64,000 bases of DNA from Haloferax marinum (GTDB lineage Archaea > Halobacteriota > Halobacteria > Halobacteriales > Haloferacaceae): NCBI RefSeq assembly GCF_009674625.1, contig NZ_WKJQ01000002.1, positions 149,763 to 213,762 of the forward strand. The letters run 5' to 3'. A model generated the notes under the pieces. It searched no databases. It saw nothing but the letters and a program-made list of their open reading frames with translations, and was not told where the DNA came from. The first letter of the stretch is position 1. Every line of letters starts with the position of its first letter. Below, piece after piece: positions 9,271-17,746 of this stretch. Made by a program: the position numbers and the translations under genes.

Positions 9271-9980
9271 GTGGGACCACCTCGGCCGTGAGCTACGTAT
9301 CGGATTTCGGGTCCCATCGGTATGGTTTCACGGCGTCGCGGAGAGGGATTAATACTTTCTCTTGGACGGATGGGTGCCTCCGTCGTGAGTCGCTGACGTG
9401 GTGCCGAAACAGGCCACTCTCGGTCCGATAGCGTCCCATAGTGGTGCGGGCAGACGTGAGGGTTTCAGAACCTGGCTGTAGTTCACAAACACGACAATAC
9501 CAATTTAAAATATTTGATTCACGACAACAACTCGCTCGGGCCGTTTACCACTACCAAAACTTTGGCGACGGCCTTCTCCCAGGTAGACACGTGGCCGTCT
9601 GGCCCAGAAGGTGACTGTGTCGTTTTGGGCCGTGGCCGCAAAATCTGAATTGAGTAACCTCGTTGCAGAAACAAGGTTCCTGGCTACCAGATGGTTTATG
9701 AGCGTTGGACAGGGAAGGGAACCGTCAGTAAATAGAATAGCTATGCTATATTATCTGGTAGTATGGTATTGTTAATATTGGACAATAGCGTTTGTTTCTC
9801 AGCCTGTGTAGACGCTCGTTCCCTCGTGGTCGGGAGTCGCGTGGCTGGGGGAGTCGTTCTAATCGAGTGCGAGACGAACAGTGCCCGTTGCTCTAGCACT
9901 GTTCTGGACGCACCGACGGACGAAAATAGAAACGCAATCGAAGGCAGCCGAGTCTCGCCGATCGACCACTCGGTCGGTGA
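9271..9980. other. Long intergenic region, no convincing gene
   Basis: This 710-bp spacer lies upstream of the recombinase gene and downstream of the transporter gene. Most of it is A+T-rich relative to the genes. An inverted repeat TATTGT-N9-ACAATA lies at 9767-9787. An open frame of 90 codons from 9763 runs into the antisense of the transporter and is not convincing. No tRNA-like cloverleaf was seen. Confidence 0.6.
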
Positions 9981-11597
9981 TCAGTCGTCGGTGGGCGTCG
10001 GGTTATCACTCCCTGCCTTCGACTCTCCGTCGTAGGTGGTGAACAGTTCTTCAGCTGAATCGTCGTACCGGTTTTGGAAGTACTCCTTCGCGGCGACGTA
10101 CGACGTATAGCAGATGACGAGGAAGAACAGGGTAAACGGAAGTGCCAGCACGGGTGAGAAGGACTCGATGGCACGCGCACCCGGCAGTTCGAGCGTCATC
10201 ACGCCGAGGAAGGCGAGGACGAGGCCCCACCACGCACGGTTGCGAGCGTTCGGTTCCTCGTCGCCGATGTTGATGGACGACAGCATGAACACGGCCGAGT
10301 CGAGCGAGGTGAGGAGGTAACCTGCCAACACGAGGACGAAGAGCACGCCGAGAATCGGCGTCAACGGCGTGATGTTGATGGCTTCTGCGAGTGCGGCAGG
10401 GATACCGTTCTCGGACAGTGCAGTCGAGATTGGACCTTTGTTTCCAGGGGCCAGTGCCCACCCGGCGAGGATGCTGTGTTGAATCACCAGGAAGAATGCT
10501 GGGGCGACACCGAGTACGAAGAACGTCTCGCGAATCGTCCTCCCCTTGGAGACACGGGCGACGAAACTCCCGGAGAAGATGCCCCACGCGGCCCACCAGG
10601 CCCACCAGAAGCTCGTCCACTCCTGTGCCCAGGTCCCCTCACTGACAGGACCGGTGTACAGCATCATACGAAGCATATTGTTCAGCCAGACCCCGACGGC
10701 GTCGATGCCGAGATTCAGGATGAACATCGTCGGACCGATGACGAGCAACATCGCGAACAGCAGGACGATGAGGCTGACGGTGATTCGGGCCATGTTCCTG
10801 ATGCCGTTACGAAGGCCGAGCCAGACGTCGCCGATGAAGACGAGGCCGAGGGCACCGAAGAGACCGAGGGTCACCACCTCTGACCCGACGCCGTATACCG
10901 AACCCATGATGGTCGAGAGTTGGTTCCCGATGAACCCGAGTGTGGTTGCCAACCCACCGACGATTGCGACCATCGCGGCCAGGTCGGTAATCCAGTAGAC
11001 TGCACCGTACTTCTCACGGTCGAGGAGTGGTTCGAGCATCGAACTGATCTTGTACTCCTCGGTTCCTCGGGTGTAGATTATCAGTCCGAAGGCGATGGCG
11101 ATGGGCATATACCACGCGATGAGCCCTGGAATGATGTTGTGGAGGAACATGAAGGCGAGAGCCACGCTCTCGATGGGTGCGCCTGCGATTGGAACTGGGT
11201 TCGGTGGACTGTTGACGATGTAAATCGGCTCTGCGACTCCCCAGAAGATAACCGAGGAGGCAAAGCCAACCGTGAACACCATCGAGAACCACGAGTAAAC
11301 GTCGAATTCGGGTTCTGCGTTTTTCCCTCCGATTCGAAGCCTCCCGTATCGTCCGAACGCGAAGAACAGCATCACGAGCGAGAGGATGAACCCGAGTGCG
11401 ATGAACCACCACCCGAAGTTCAACAGCACGAAGTCGAACGCGGAGTTCATCGTGTTACTCAGTAGTTCTGGCCTGAGTGCACCCACACCAGCTAGCCCGA
11501 CGACCAGCCCGATTGTGAGGAAAAACAACCCCCGTTCAGATCGATTCGCCTCTTCCAACCCTAGTGTGTGCCAGAGTCTCATGACAGATAGTGACAT
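9981..11597 (-). CDS. BCCT-family transporter for betaine, carnitine, choline or DMSP
   Basis: The 538-residue protein has about 12 membrane segments and the hallmarks of the BCCT family. These are the FWGVAEPIYI motif near 118-127 (the unwound substrate-helix region) and the Trp-rich signature WTSFWWAWWAAWGIF followed by GSFVARVSKGRTIRE near 327-356. BCCT carriers import quaternary-ammonium or sulfonium zwitterions by ion or proton coupling, or by antiport (CaiT). The acidic tail DDSAEELFTTYDGES is haloarchaeal. The Met at 11597 or the one five codons later (11582) could start it. It is the last gene of the minus-strand catabolic cluster and has its own promoter region with a strong palindrome (11607-11627). 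The cluster context favours import of a carbon source over simple osmolyte uptake. Confidence 0.95.
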   Translation of the reverse strand: MSLSVMRLWHTLGLEEANRSERGLFFLTIGLVVGLAGVGALRPELLSNTMNSAFDFVLLNFGWWFIALGFILSLVMLFFAFGRYGRLRIGGKNAEPEFDVYSWFSMVFTVGFASSVIFWGVAEPIYIVNSPPNPVPIAGAPIESVALAFMFLHNIIPGLIAWYMPIAIAFGLIIYTRGTEEYKISSMLEPLLDREKYGAVYWITDLAAMVAIVGGLATTLGFIGNQLSTIMGSVYGVGSEVVTLGLFGALGLVFIGDVWLGLRNGIRNMARITVSLIVLLFAMLLVIGPTMFILNLGIDAVGVWLNNMLRMMLYTGPVSEGTWAQEWTSFWWAWWAAWGIFSGSFVARVSKGRTIRETFFVLGVAPAFFLVIQHSILAGWALAPGNKGPISTALSENGIPAALAEAINITPLTPILGVLFVLVLAGYLLTSLDSAVFMLSSINIGDEEPNARNRAWWGLVLAFLGVMTLELPGARAIESFSPVLALPFTLFFLVICYTSYVAAKEYFQNRYDDSAEELFTTYDGESKAGSDNPTPTDD

Positions 11598-11606
11598 ATG
11601 TTCAAT

Positions 11607-11627
11607 ATCCCTTAAAATTTACGGGAT
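11607..11627 (-). promoter_or_regulatory. 21-bp palindrome between TATA-like box and start of the BCCT gene
   Basis: Read on the minus strand, left arm ATCCCGTAAA, centre T, right arm TTTAAGGGAT: nine of ten base pairs match. It lies 10-30 bp before the start codon, directly downstream of a TATA-like sequence (GTTATAAAT, 11626-11634), so a bound protein would block transcription start. The IclR regulator at the head of the cluster is the obvious candidate, but that link is inferred. Confidence 0.7.
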
Positions 11628-11858
11628 TTATAACTATTGTTGATTGGGTACTTTTGACGGAGATCTCTGGACCTAATTCAGGGTGGCGCTCGGTTTCCTG
11701 TCTCATCTCCGGTCGAATCTGCGCACGTCGAAATACCGATGGTGCCTGACGAGAGCTACTCTCTACTGGCGGGTTCGACGACCACCTCTCACGTCGTGGC
11801 ATCGGCCGACGCTGACGCTCACAGGTGTGAGGAGGGACAAATAATCTCGACGAGTGGG

Positions 11859-13763
11859 TTACTCGTCTTCGTTCCAGTGGTCGAACAGTTCTTCTTTGGT
11901 CTCGACGTCACCAGACGGGAGTGCGTGGTTGATGACGTAGGACCCCTCTTCGTGGTTGTTGTCCCACATATCCTGGTGGGCTTTGGGAGCGTCTTCCCAC
12001 GGCGTCAGGTGCGTCTGTGGAACGTCGAACACGTCGAGTTCGATCTCCTCGTTCATCTTCCACACCTCGTAGGTGTTCTTCATGTGGGTGCCGAAGATCT
12101 CCGTCGTGGGCATGAAGATACGCCGCTGGCGCATCCACACCTGCGGTGCGTAGAAGGAGTAGCGGTTGCCTCGCATCTCCTCGGAGAAGACCACCGACCC
12201 CTGATAGGGGGCAGAGAGCATCGTCGAGACGGTGAGTGTGTTCTGTCCGGCGCGCTCGAAGACGACGTCCGGGTTGCCACGGGGGTTGTTGGGTGTCGCG
12301 AGGAACTCACCCGTCGCGATACCCAGCGGCTTGAACATCTTCCCCATGTACGACCCCACTGCCGACGCGAGTTCGTCCGGTTGGGATGGTGCCGGGAGTT
12401 CGGGGAGTGTATCGAGATACTCGAAGCGGTCACTCTGTTCTTCTATGGCTTCGAGGCTCACCGCCCCTTCGACGTCGTACTCCGATTCGACGTACTCTGC
12501 TTGTGCGGCCGTGTCAGTCAACACGGCGACACGTGCGTTTCGTTCGAGGCCAGCTTCGATGGCATCTTCGCCGACGTCGTCGTACGTCCCTTCGATGTCC
12601 TCTGGGGTACCGTACCAAACGAGGAGGCCATCTCCCGCGTTGAGCCCTGCACGGGAGTAGACGTCGTCAGGGGTGGTTGCTTCGCCCTTCCCCATGAAGG
12701 CCATCTCGTAGCCAGTCGAGGCACCGAAGAACGTGAGTCTGCCGCCCTCGCCGAGCAGTTGATACGAGCGAGAGAACGCCTCGGCCCCGGCGTGGGAGAC
12801 GACGTAATCCGCGAGTTCACCGTCGTTCTTCTCGCGGAACTCTTCGAGGAGTGGTTCGCCAGCGGCCTCCCAGTCGTCCCACTCGTCGGGGTCGTTCGGT
12901 ACCATCCGCATCGCGTCGACGAGGTCCGCCTGTTTCCGATTAATCGTCGCGTCGGCACCGTTTTCTTTCGCCCGCGCTGCTCGTTCGTCACTGGAGACCA
13001 GTCCGGTGATGTCGAGGTTTCGACTCTTGGCCATCTGCACCGCGTCGCGACCGGTTCCGGTCGATGCACCTTCGACGAACAATCGACTTCTCGGTTCCAC
13101 GTCGAGCGTGTTGAACAGTGCTCGGTAGATCGTCCCCATCGTGAGGATGTAACTTCCGGCTTTCGCCAAGTCGAGGTTCTGCGGGGGTTTGAATAGCTGT
13201 GTCCCCTGTGCGACCATGAACTGTTGGTGGGAGCCATCCGGCGTCTGATATCCCTGGATGGTGAAGTCCGAATACATGGGGTCTCGACCAGCCTTCGGGT
13301 CGAGCGCGTCGAACTGGCCGGCGTACACGTTCACCATGTCTCCGACTTCGATACGGCCCTGCTCGTCGAGGCCGTCGCCGGTTTCGACGACGAGTGCGAG
13401 ACCACCCGACCCGGTGATGTGCCAGTCTCGGTCGTGCTGTTGGAATGTCGAGACCGGAATTCCGGTGACGGCCCACGCGTCGTTGTAGTTCACCTCCGAC
13501 GTGAGCATGTACAGCAAGGCCTCGTTTGGTCCGGGGTCTTCGACCGGAATGACGATCTCCTTCTCTGCGCCATCCTCCACGGGTTCGCCATGGTCCGGTT
13601 CGCCAGTCTCGTCGTCAGCGGTGATTCCCCACGCGAACTGGTAGTCCGGAATCTCGGTCTCTCCGGGTTCGATTGCGGCGTTTCGAGGGAGCAGTTCTCC
13701 GTTCTCGATGAGTTCAGATATCGGTGCGTCGCTGGTTTCGACTGGTGGTGTCAGCTCTGTCAT
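11859..13763 (-). CDS. Crotonyl-CoA reductase-like medium-chain dehydrogenase with large insertion
   Basis: The 634-residue protein follows crotonyl-CoA carboxylase/reductase (CCR) sequences over most of its length. It has EVNYNDAWAVTGIPV (about 90-104), DWHITGSGG (about 113-121), GYQTPDGSHQQF (about 171-182), the nucleotide-binding VEGASTGTGRDA (about 230-241) and the C-terminal WMRQRRIFMPT and KAHQDMW blocks. CCR enzymes are about 430 residues; here some 180 extra residues sit between the Rossmann fold and the C-terminal part, including a second GASTGYEMAF and ARVAVLTDTAA segment that looks like part of another nucleotide-binding fold. The likely reaction is NADPH reduction of a 2-enoyl-CoA (acryloyl-, crotonyl- or crotonobetainyl-CoA). 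Carboxylation is not implied. It stands 89 bp after the Rieske gene on the same strand. Confidence 0.85.
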   Translation of the reverse strand: MTELTPPVETSDAPISELIENGELLPRNAAIEPGETEIPDYQFAWGITADDETGEPDHGEPVEDGAEKEIVIPVEDPGPNEALLYMLTSEVNYNDAWAVTGIPVSTFQQHDRDWHITGSGGLALVVETGDGLDEQGRIEVGDMVNVYAGQFDALDPKAGRDPMYSDFTIQGYQTPDGSHQQFMVAQGTQLFKPPQNLDLAKAGSYILTMGTIYRALFNTLDVEPRSRLFVEGASTGTGRDAVQMAKSRNLDITGLVSSDERAARAKENGADATINRKQADLVDAMRMVPNDPDEWDDWEAAGEPLLEEFREKNDGELADYVVSHAGAEAFSRSYQLLGEGGRLTFFGASTGYEMAFMGKGEATTPDDVYSRAGLNAGDGLLVWYGTPEDIEGTYDDVGEDAIEAGLERNARVAVLTDTAAQAEYVESEYDVEGAVSLEAIEEQSDRFEYLDTLPELPAPSQPDELASAVGSYMGKMFKPLGIATGEFLATPNNPRGNPDVVFERAGQNTLTVSTMLSAPYQGSVVFSEEMRGNRYSFYAPQVWMRQRRIFMPTTEIFGTHMKNTYEVWKMNEEIELDVFDVPQTHLTPWEDAPKAHQDMWDNNHEEGSYVINHALPSGDVETKEELFDHWNEDE

Positions 13764-13772
13764 GGTCGGTCT

Positions 13773-13790
13773 CTGTGGTCGCTGCCACAG
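13773..13790. promoter_or_regulatory. Inverted repeat in leader of the CCR-like gene
   Basis: CTGTGG and CCACAG are separated by 6 bp, starting 10 bp before the start codon of the reductase gene. It could form a small hairpin in the 5' leader or serve as a protein site. A TATA-like TTTTATAATC lies further upstream around 13815-13824. Confidence 0.4.
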
Positions 13791-13852
13791 ATAGTGATTC
13801 GGAACTTACACTCGATGATTATAAAAGTAAGTTTCGACAGCTGTCTAAGACG

Positions 13853-14953
13853 TCACTCCGTCAGATGGGACTCGACTAACCGATGGAAGTGGTGGACTGC
13901 GTGTTCGTTTGGACCGAGGCGGCCCTGTGCGAGTGCGCCCGAAGAGAGGCCCTCGAACTGGCGTTCGACGAGTTCGAAGTCCTCGGCTTGTAGCTGGTAA
14001 CTCGTCTCGATAATCTCCTCGCGGTCAGCCGTTATGTCCTCGTCTTCGAAGTAGTAGTCTGCTCGAAGCACCGTCTGTGTGGTGCTGAGTGGGTCGATGC
14101 TGTAGACCGCACACCCGTTGCCGGCCTCGTAGATGTTGATGGTCGTATTCGGCCAGATGAAGTAGAAACACGTCTCTCCGACCTCCTGTCGCTCGTCGTC
14201 GAGAATCGGTGCTCGCTGGGTTGAGTAGTACTCGTCCAACTCGATGTCGTACTCCTGCATATCGACTGACCGGACGAAGTCTGGATGGTTCGCGTGACAG
14301 TGGTCACACTCCAGATAGTTGCTGACCATCACCTTCCAGTTGCAGTCGAGTTCCTTCTCTCGTGTGTGCGCCAGCGTGAGTCCTCCGACGTCGTACGATT
14401 CGAGCCCATCGGACACTCCTGTCACCATCTCCGCGAGTGGGTCTGGGTCGGCAGCGAGGCTCACGAAGACGAACGGGCCGAGTGCTTCAGCGTGAACCGC
14501 GTGGAGACTGTTCTCCTCAGCGTCGAATCCGTCGACGTCCTCGTCTTCGAGTGCTGGGTTTCGAACGGCGTTCGCGAACTGTGCAGGGGTGCTACAGAGC
14601 GCCCCGTCTTTCTCGAACGTCCACGAGTGGTACGGACACTGGATACGGGTCGCGTTTCCGCATCCCTCGAGTAGTTTACTCCCGCGGTGCGGACAGACGT
14701 TGTCGTACGCCTGCAACTCGCCGTCGTCGTCACGGATGACCACCACCGACCGCCCGGCGACGTCGGCGGTGAGATAGTCCCCCGGCGATTCGAGTTGGTT
14801 CGAACTCCCGACGTACTGCCAGGATTCAGTGAAGACGTTCTCCAACTCGTCTTCGAACACGTCCGGGTCGGTAAACGCGGATGCCGGCAACGCGTTCATC
14901 TCCTCGAAACTCTCCGAGAGACTCGCTGTCTCACTCTGGTTCCACTTCGCCAT
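13853..14953 (-). CDS. Rieske non-heme iron oxygenase alpha subunit, betaine/carnitine/choline monooxygenase type
   Basis: This 366-residue protein has the Rieske [2Fe-2S] motif CPH-x16-CPYH (C87, H89, C106, H109). The mononuclear iron site sits near 205-215 in NYLECDHCHANHPDF. The NYLEC-type iron motif and the C-terminal FELVERQFEGLSS...AVHHFHRLV are typical of glycine-betaine demethylase (GbcA), choline monooxygenase and carnitine oxygenase (CntA). These enzymes oxidise quaternary amines using O2 and an electron-transfer reductase. No reductase gene is adjacent, so a partner must be encoded elsewhere. The Met at 14953 is preferred; the upstream Met at 14965 adds only MCQY. Substrate is inferred from family motifs and the BCCT and CoA enzymes nearby. 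Confidence 0.9.
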   Translation of the reverse strand: MAKWNQSETASLSESFEEMNALPASAFTDPDVFEDELENVFTESWQYVGSSNQLESPGDYLTADVAGRSVVVIRDDDGELQAYDNVCPHRGSKLLEGCGNATRIQCPYHSWTFEKDGALCSTPAQFANAVRNPALEDEDVDGFDAEENSLHAVHAEALGPFVFVSLAADPDPLAEMVTGVSDGLESYDVGGLTLAHTREKELDCNWKVMVSNYLECDHCHANHPDFVRSVDMQEYDIELDEYYSTQRAPILDDERQEVGETCFYFIWPNTTINIYEAGNGCAVYSIDPLSTTQTVLRADYYFEDEDITADREEIIETSYQLQAEDFELVERQFEGLSSGALAQGRLGPNEHAVHHFHRLVESHLTE

Positions 14954-15006
14954 GTATTGACACAATTCGGCTATCTATCATAAAAAATGTGGTGCGAAAT
15001 GACTGC

Positions 15007-15417
15007 TCACTGTGCGAGGAGGACGATCGCCCCGACAGCGAGGAGAAGGCCGCCAATCTTCGTCGGCTTTGCGGGATTGCCGACCACGACCAGGTCGTAC
15101 ACCGTGGTCACGAGGAAGTACAACCCGGCGATTGCCGCGGTGACGCTCCCGCCTCCCATCGAGAGAGAACGGTAGAACGCCAACGTACCGATTCCCATGG
15201 CGAGTCCTCCAGCGAGTCCGAAGACGATACCCCAGACTGAGTGAACCGAGGACGCCGTGTCGTGGCGAACCACGAGTACGATAGCCAGACCCGCGGCGTA
15301 CGTGAGAAGAACGACGGGCGCAGCCTTGGCGTAGTCCAGTGCGTAAGTCGCCAGTATCGCCCACAGTCCCCACGAAACCATGGCGACCAGTGCGAAGGCG
15401 ATATAGTTCGAAAACAT
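15007..15417 (-). CDS. Small EamA/DMT-superfamily membrane protein
   Basis: The 136-residue protein contains about five hydrophobic segments, with the VSWGLWAILATYAL start and the C-terminal TKIGGLLLAVGAIVLL repeat typical of a single EamA (drug/metabolite transporter) domain. Full EamA carriers have two such domains, so this would act as a dimer, as small multidrug resistance proteins do. It is embedded between the Rieske and acyl-CoA synthetase genes with about 55-bp gaps, suggesting a role in exporting a product or by-product of the pathway (for example a methylamine or sulfide compound); that role is conjecture. Confidence 0.75.
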   Translation of the reverse strand: MFSNYIAFALVAMVSWGLWAILATYALDYAKAAPVVLLTYAAGLAIVLVVRHDTASSVHSVWGIVFGLAGGLAMGIGTLAFYRSLSMGGGSVTAAIAGLYFLVTTVYDLVVVGNPAKPTKIGGLLLAVGAIVLLAQ

Positions 15418-15474
15418 GAGTGGATATCAGTGACCTGTTGTCAAATAATTCTACTTACTCGAACGGTGCTTTGC

Positions 15475-17646
15475 TCACTCTTCGGTATCCCTCAGGGTGA
15501 TGCTGGCGTCGACGATAGCGGTTCCGTCTTCGTACGCGAACACCGGATTCAAGTCGAGTTCGGAGATTTCGGGATACTGTTCGACGAGGTCCGAGATACG
15601 AAGCAGAAGGTCGACGAGTGCGTCACGGTCGACGCCTGGTGTACCGCGCGCGCCGTCGAGGAACGACTGGCCATCGATTTCGTCGAGAAGACACTCTGCA
15701 TCGTATTCGGTCACCGGTAGTGCCCGGAACGCGACGTCGTCCAGCACCTCGACGAACACGCCACCGACGCCGAACATCAACGTCGGTCCGACTTCGTCGT
15801 CGTCGACGACACCGACGATGAACTCTGTCCCTTCTTCGACCATGGGAGTGACGAGGACGCCTTCGACGTCTGCGTTAGGGTCGTACGCGTTCGCGCTCGT
15901 GACGAGTCTGTCGTAGGCCGCCTTCACGTCGTCGTCACCTTCGACGTTCAGTGCGACGACCCCCGCGTCGGTCTTGTGGACGATATCCGGTGAGGAGACT
16001 TTCATCGCGACTGGACCGTCGAACGCACTGGCGAGGTCGATGGCCTCGCCGGGTGTCGTGGCGAGTTCGAACTGGACGCTTCCGATACCCGAGTCGGCGA
16101 GTAACCGTCGGGAGTGGAACTCCGAGAGGGTCCCGGTCTCTTCGCCTTTCCGTTGGAGGACGTTCTCCGAGTGGCGCCCTCCGGTCGACCGGTCGTGTCG
16201 GAACGTGGACTTCTGGTCGCTCGACGTCAGATGGGTTCCGTACTCCACGAGTTTCTCGAGTGAGGACACGGCGGTGTCGATAGACCCGTAGGTCGGCACC
16301 CCCGCCTCTTCGAAGGCGGTCAGTGCTGGTGACCCCTGCGTGCCGTAGATACAGTGGACAGCAATCGGGACGTCGTACGCTTCGGTCAACGACGCGATGT
16401 CTCGTGCGACATCTGGCTCCTGGTCCGAGGTATCGTCGCCGGGGCCGTACGTCTCGTATGCTCCGAACGCGCCCGTCAGGAGGAGGGAGTCGACGTTCGG
16501 GTCGCTGACGATCGTTTTCGCGCACTCGTAGAATATCGAGAGGTCCCCTTCGCCTTGCAGGCCCATGATGTCCACCGGGTTCGAGAGGTTTGGTGCGTCT
16601 GGGACGAGTTCACGGAGTCGCTCCCGCGTCTCCCGTGTGAGTTCAGGGAGTTCGAGGCCAGCGTCCACGATGGCGTCTGCGCCGAGCGTCGCGTTTCCAC
16701 CACCGTCGGTGAGGATGGCGACGTTCTCACCTCTCGCTGCCGGCAACTTCCCGAGGGCGTTCGCAATCTGGACCGCTTCGTCCGAGCGCTCGGCACGCAC
16801 GACGCCGGCCTGTCTGTAGGCGGCGTCGACGACTGCCCCTTCGCCGGCGAGCGAACCGGTGTGCGAGGCGGCGGACTTCTGGCCTGCCTCCGTGACGCCG
16901 CCCTTCACGGCGACGATTGGTGTGTCCGCGACCCGTTTTCGGGCCTCGCGAAGGAATCGGCGACCGTCTGACATTCCATCGACGTAGAGGACGATTGCGT
17001 CGGTGTGCGCTGCCTGGTCGAGGTAGGGAAGATACTCGTGGAACTGCAAGTCGGTCTCGTTGCCGATGCCGACGTTGACGCTGAAGCCCACCTCCGGGAG
17101 TCCCGCCGCGTGTGACCCGAATTCGAGAGCGACGTTCCCGCTCTGAGAGAGGAGTGCGAGGTTGCCTTTCGGGAGGTCGTATCCACCGAGGAGGTTCATC
17201 CCGGTGTGGAAGTTTGCGATTCCCTGTATGTTCGGGCCGACGAGTCGAACGCCGTGATTCCTCGCCGTCTCGAGGACACGTTCTTCGAGGCCGTCTTCAC
17301 CTACCTCGCTGAATCCTGCGGCGATGACGACGGCACCGGCGACTCCCGCCGCTCCGCAATCTTCGAGGACCGAAGGGACGATGTGTGCCGGTGTCGCGAC
17401 GAACGCGAGGTCGACCTTGTCTGGAATCGCCTCGACCGAGGGGTACACCTCGTGGCCGCGAATCTGGGTGTCGTACTTCGGGTTGACTGGATAGATTTCT
17501 CCGTCGTATCCCGAGGATTCGAGGTCGACGAGTGTTTGGTGGCCACGTTTCGATGGCTCTTTCGATGCACCGACGACGGCGATGCTCTCGGCTTCGAGAA
17601 TCTGTGAGAGCCTGTCCGTCTCTCCTTGCTGTAGTTGGTTACCTGT
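15475..17646 (-). CDS. Acyl-CoA synthetase, ADP-forming superfamily (DddX-like size and layout)
   Basis: The product of about 723 residues is a single-chain alpha-beta fusion of the NDP-forming acyl-CoA synthetase (ACD) superfamily. It contains the CoA-binding domain (AVVGASKEPSKRG near residue 28, VGPNIQGIAN), the LSQSGNVALE loop, and the phospho-histidine motif SHTGSLAG (H about 262). The C-terminal ATP-grasp domain contains AMKVSSPDIVHKTDAGVV and ends ELDLNPVF. Members make acetate or other acids by ADP-forming hydrolysis of acyl-CoA, or ligate CoA. One bacterial branch, DddX, is an ATP-dependent DMSP lyase of about the same length encoded next to a BCCT carrier. Here too a BCCT gene is in the cluster. 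Start is set at the Met 17646 (MTGNQLQQG); 17661 is possible. Confidence 0.9.
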   Translation of the reverse strand, partial: TGNQLQQGETDRLSQILEAESIAVVGASKEPSKRGHQTLVDLESSGYDGEIYPVNPKYDTQIRGHEVYPSVEAIPDKVDLAFVATPAHIVPSVLEDCGAAGVAGAVVIAAGFSEVGEDGLEERVLETARNHGVRLVGPNIQGIANFHTGMNLLGGYDLPKGNLALLSQSGNVALEFGSHAAGLPEVGFSVNVGIGNETDLQFHEYLPYLDQAAHTDAIVLYVDGMSDGRRFLREARKRVADTPIVAVKGGVTEAGQKSAASHTGSLAGEGAVVDAAYRQAGVVRAERSDEAVQIANALGKLPAARGENVAILTDGGGNATLGADAIVDAGLELPELTRETRERLRELVPDAPNLSNPVDIMGLQGEGDLSIFYECAKTIVSDPNVDSLLLTGAFGAYETYGPGDDTSDQEPDVARDIASLTEAYDVPIAVHCIYGTQGSPALTAFEEAGVPTYGSIDTAVSSLEKLVEYGTHLTSSDQKSTFRHDRSTGGRHSENVLQRKGEETGTLSEFHSRRLLADSGIGSVQFELATTPGEAIDLASAFDGPVAMKVSSPDIVHKTDAGVVALNVEGDDDVKAAYDRLVTSANAYDPNADVEGVLVTPMVEEGTEFIVGVVDDDEVGPTLMFGVGGVFVEVLDDVAFRALPVTEYDAECLLDEIDGQSFLDGARGTPGVDRDALVDLLLRISDLVEQYPEISELDLNPVFAYEDGTAIVDASITLRDTEE

Positions 17647-17746
17647 CATCGTTGACTGCAATGGTAGTCGCTGCTTGCATACTCCGTGCGAGTCCGTATC
17701 ATGACAATCTCGATTGACGTGTATAAATCTTGGTCAGGATTCTCCC

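Noticed and set aside
9763..10035. 90-codon open frame on the plus strand
   Set aside because: It starts in non-coding sequence, is not acidic and its second half is antisense to the transporter gene.
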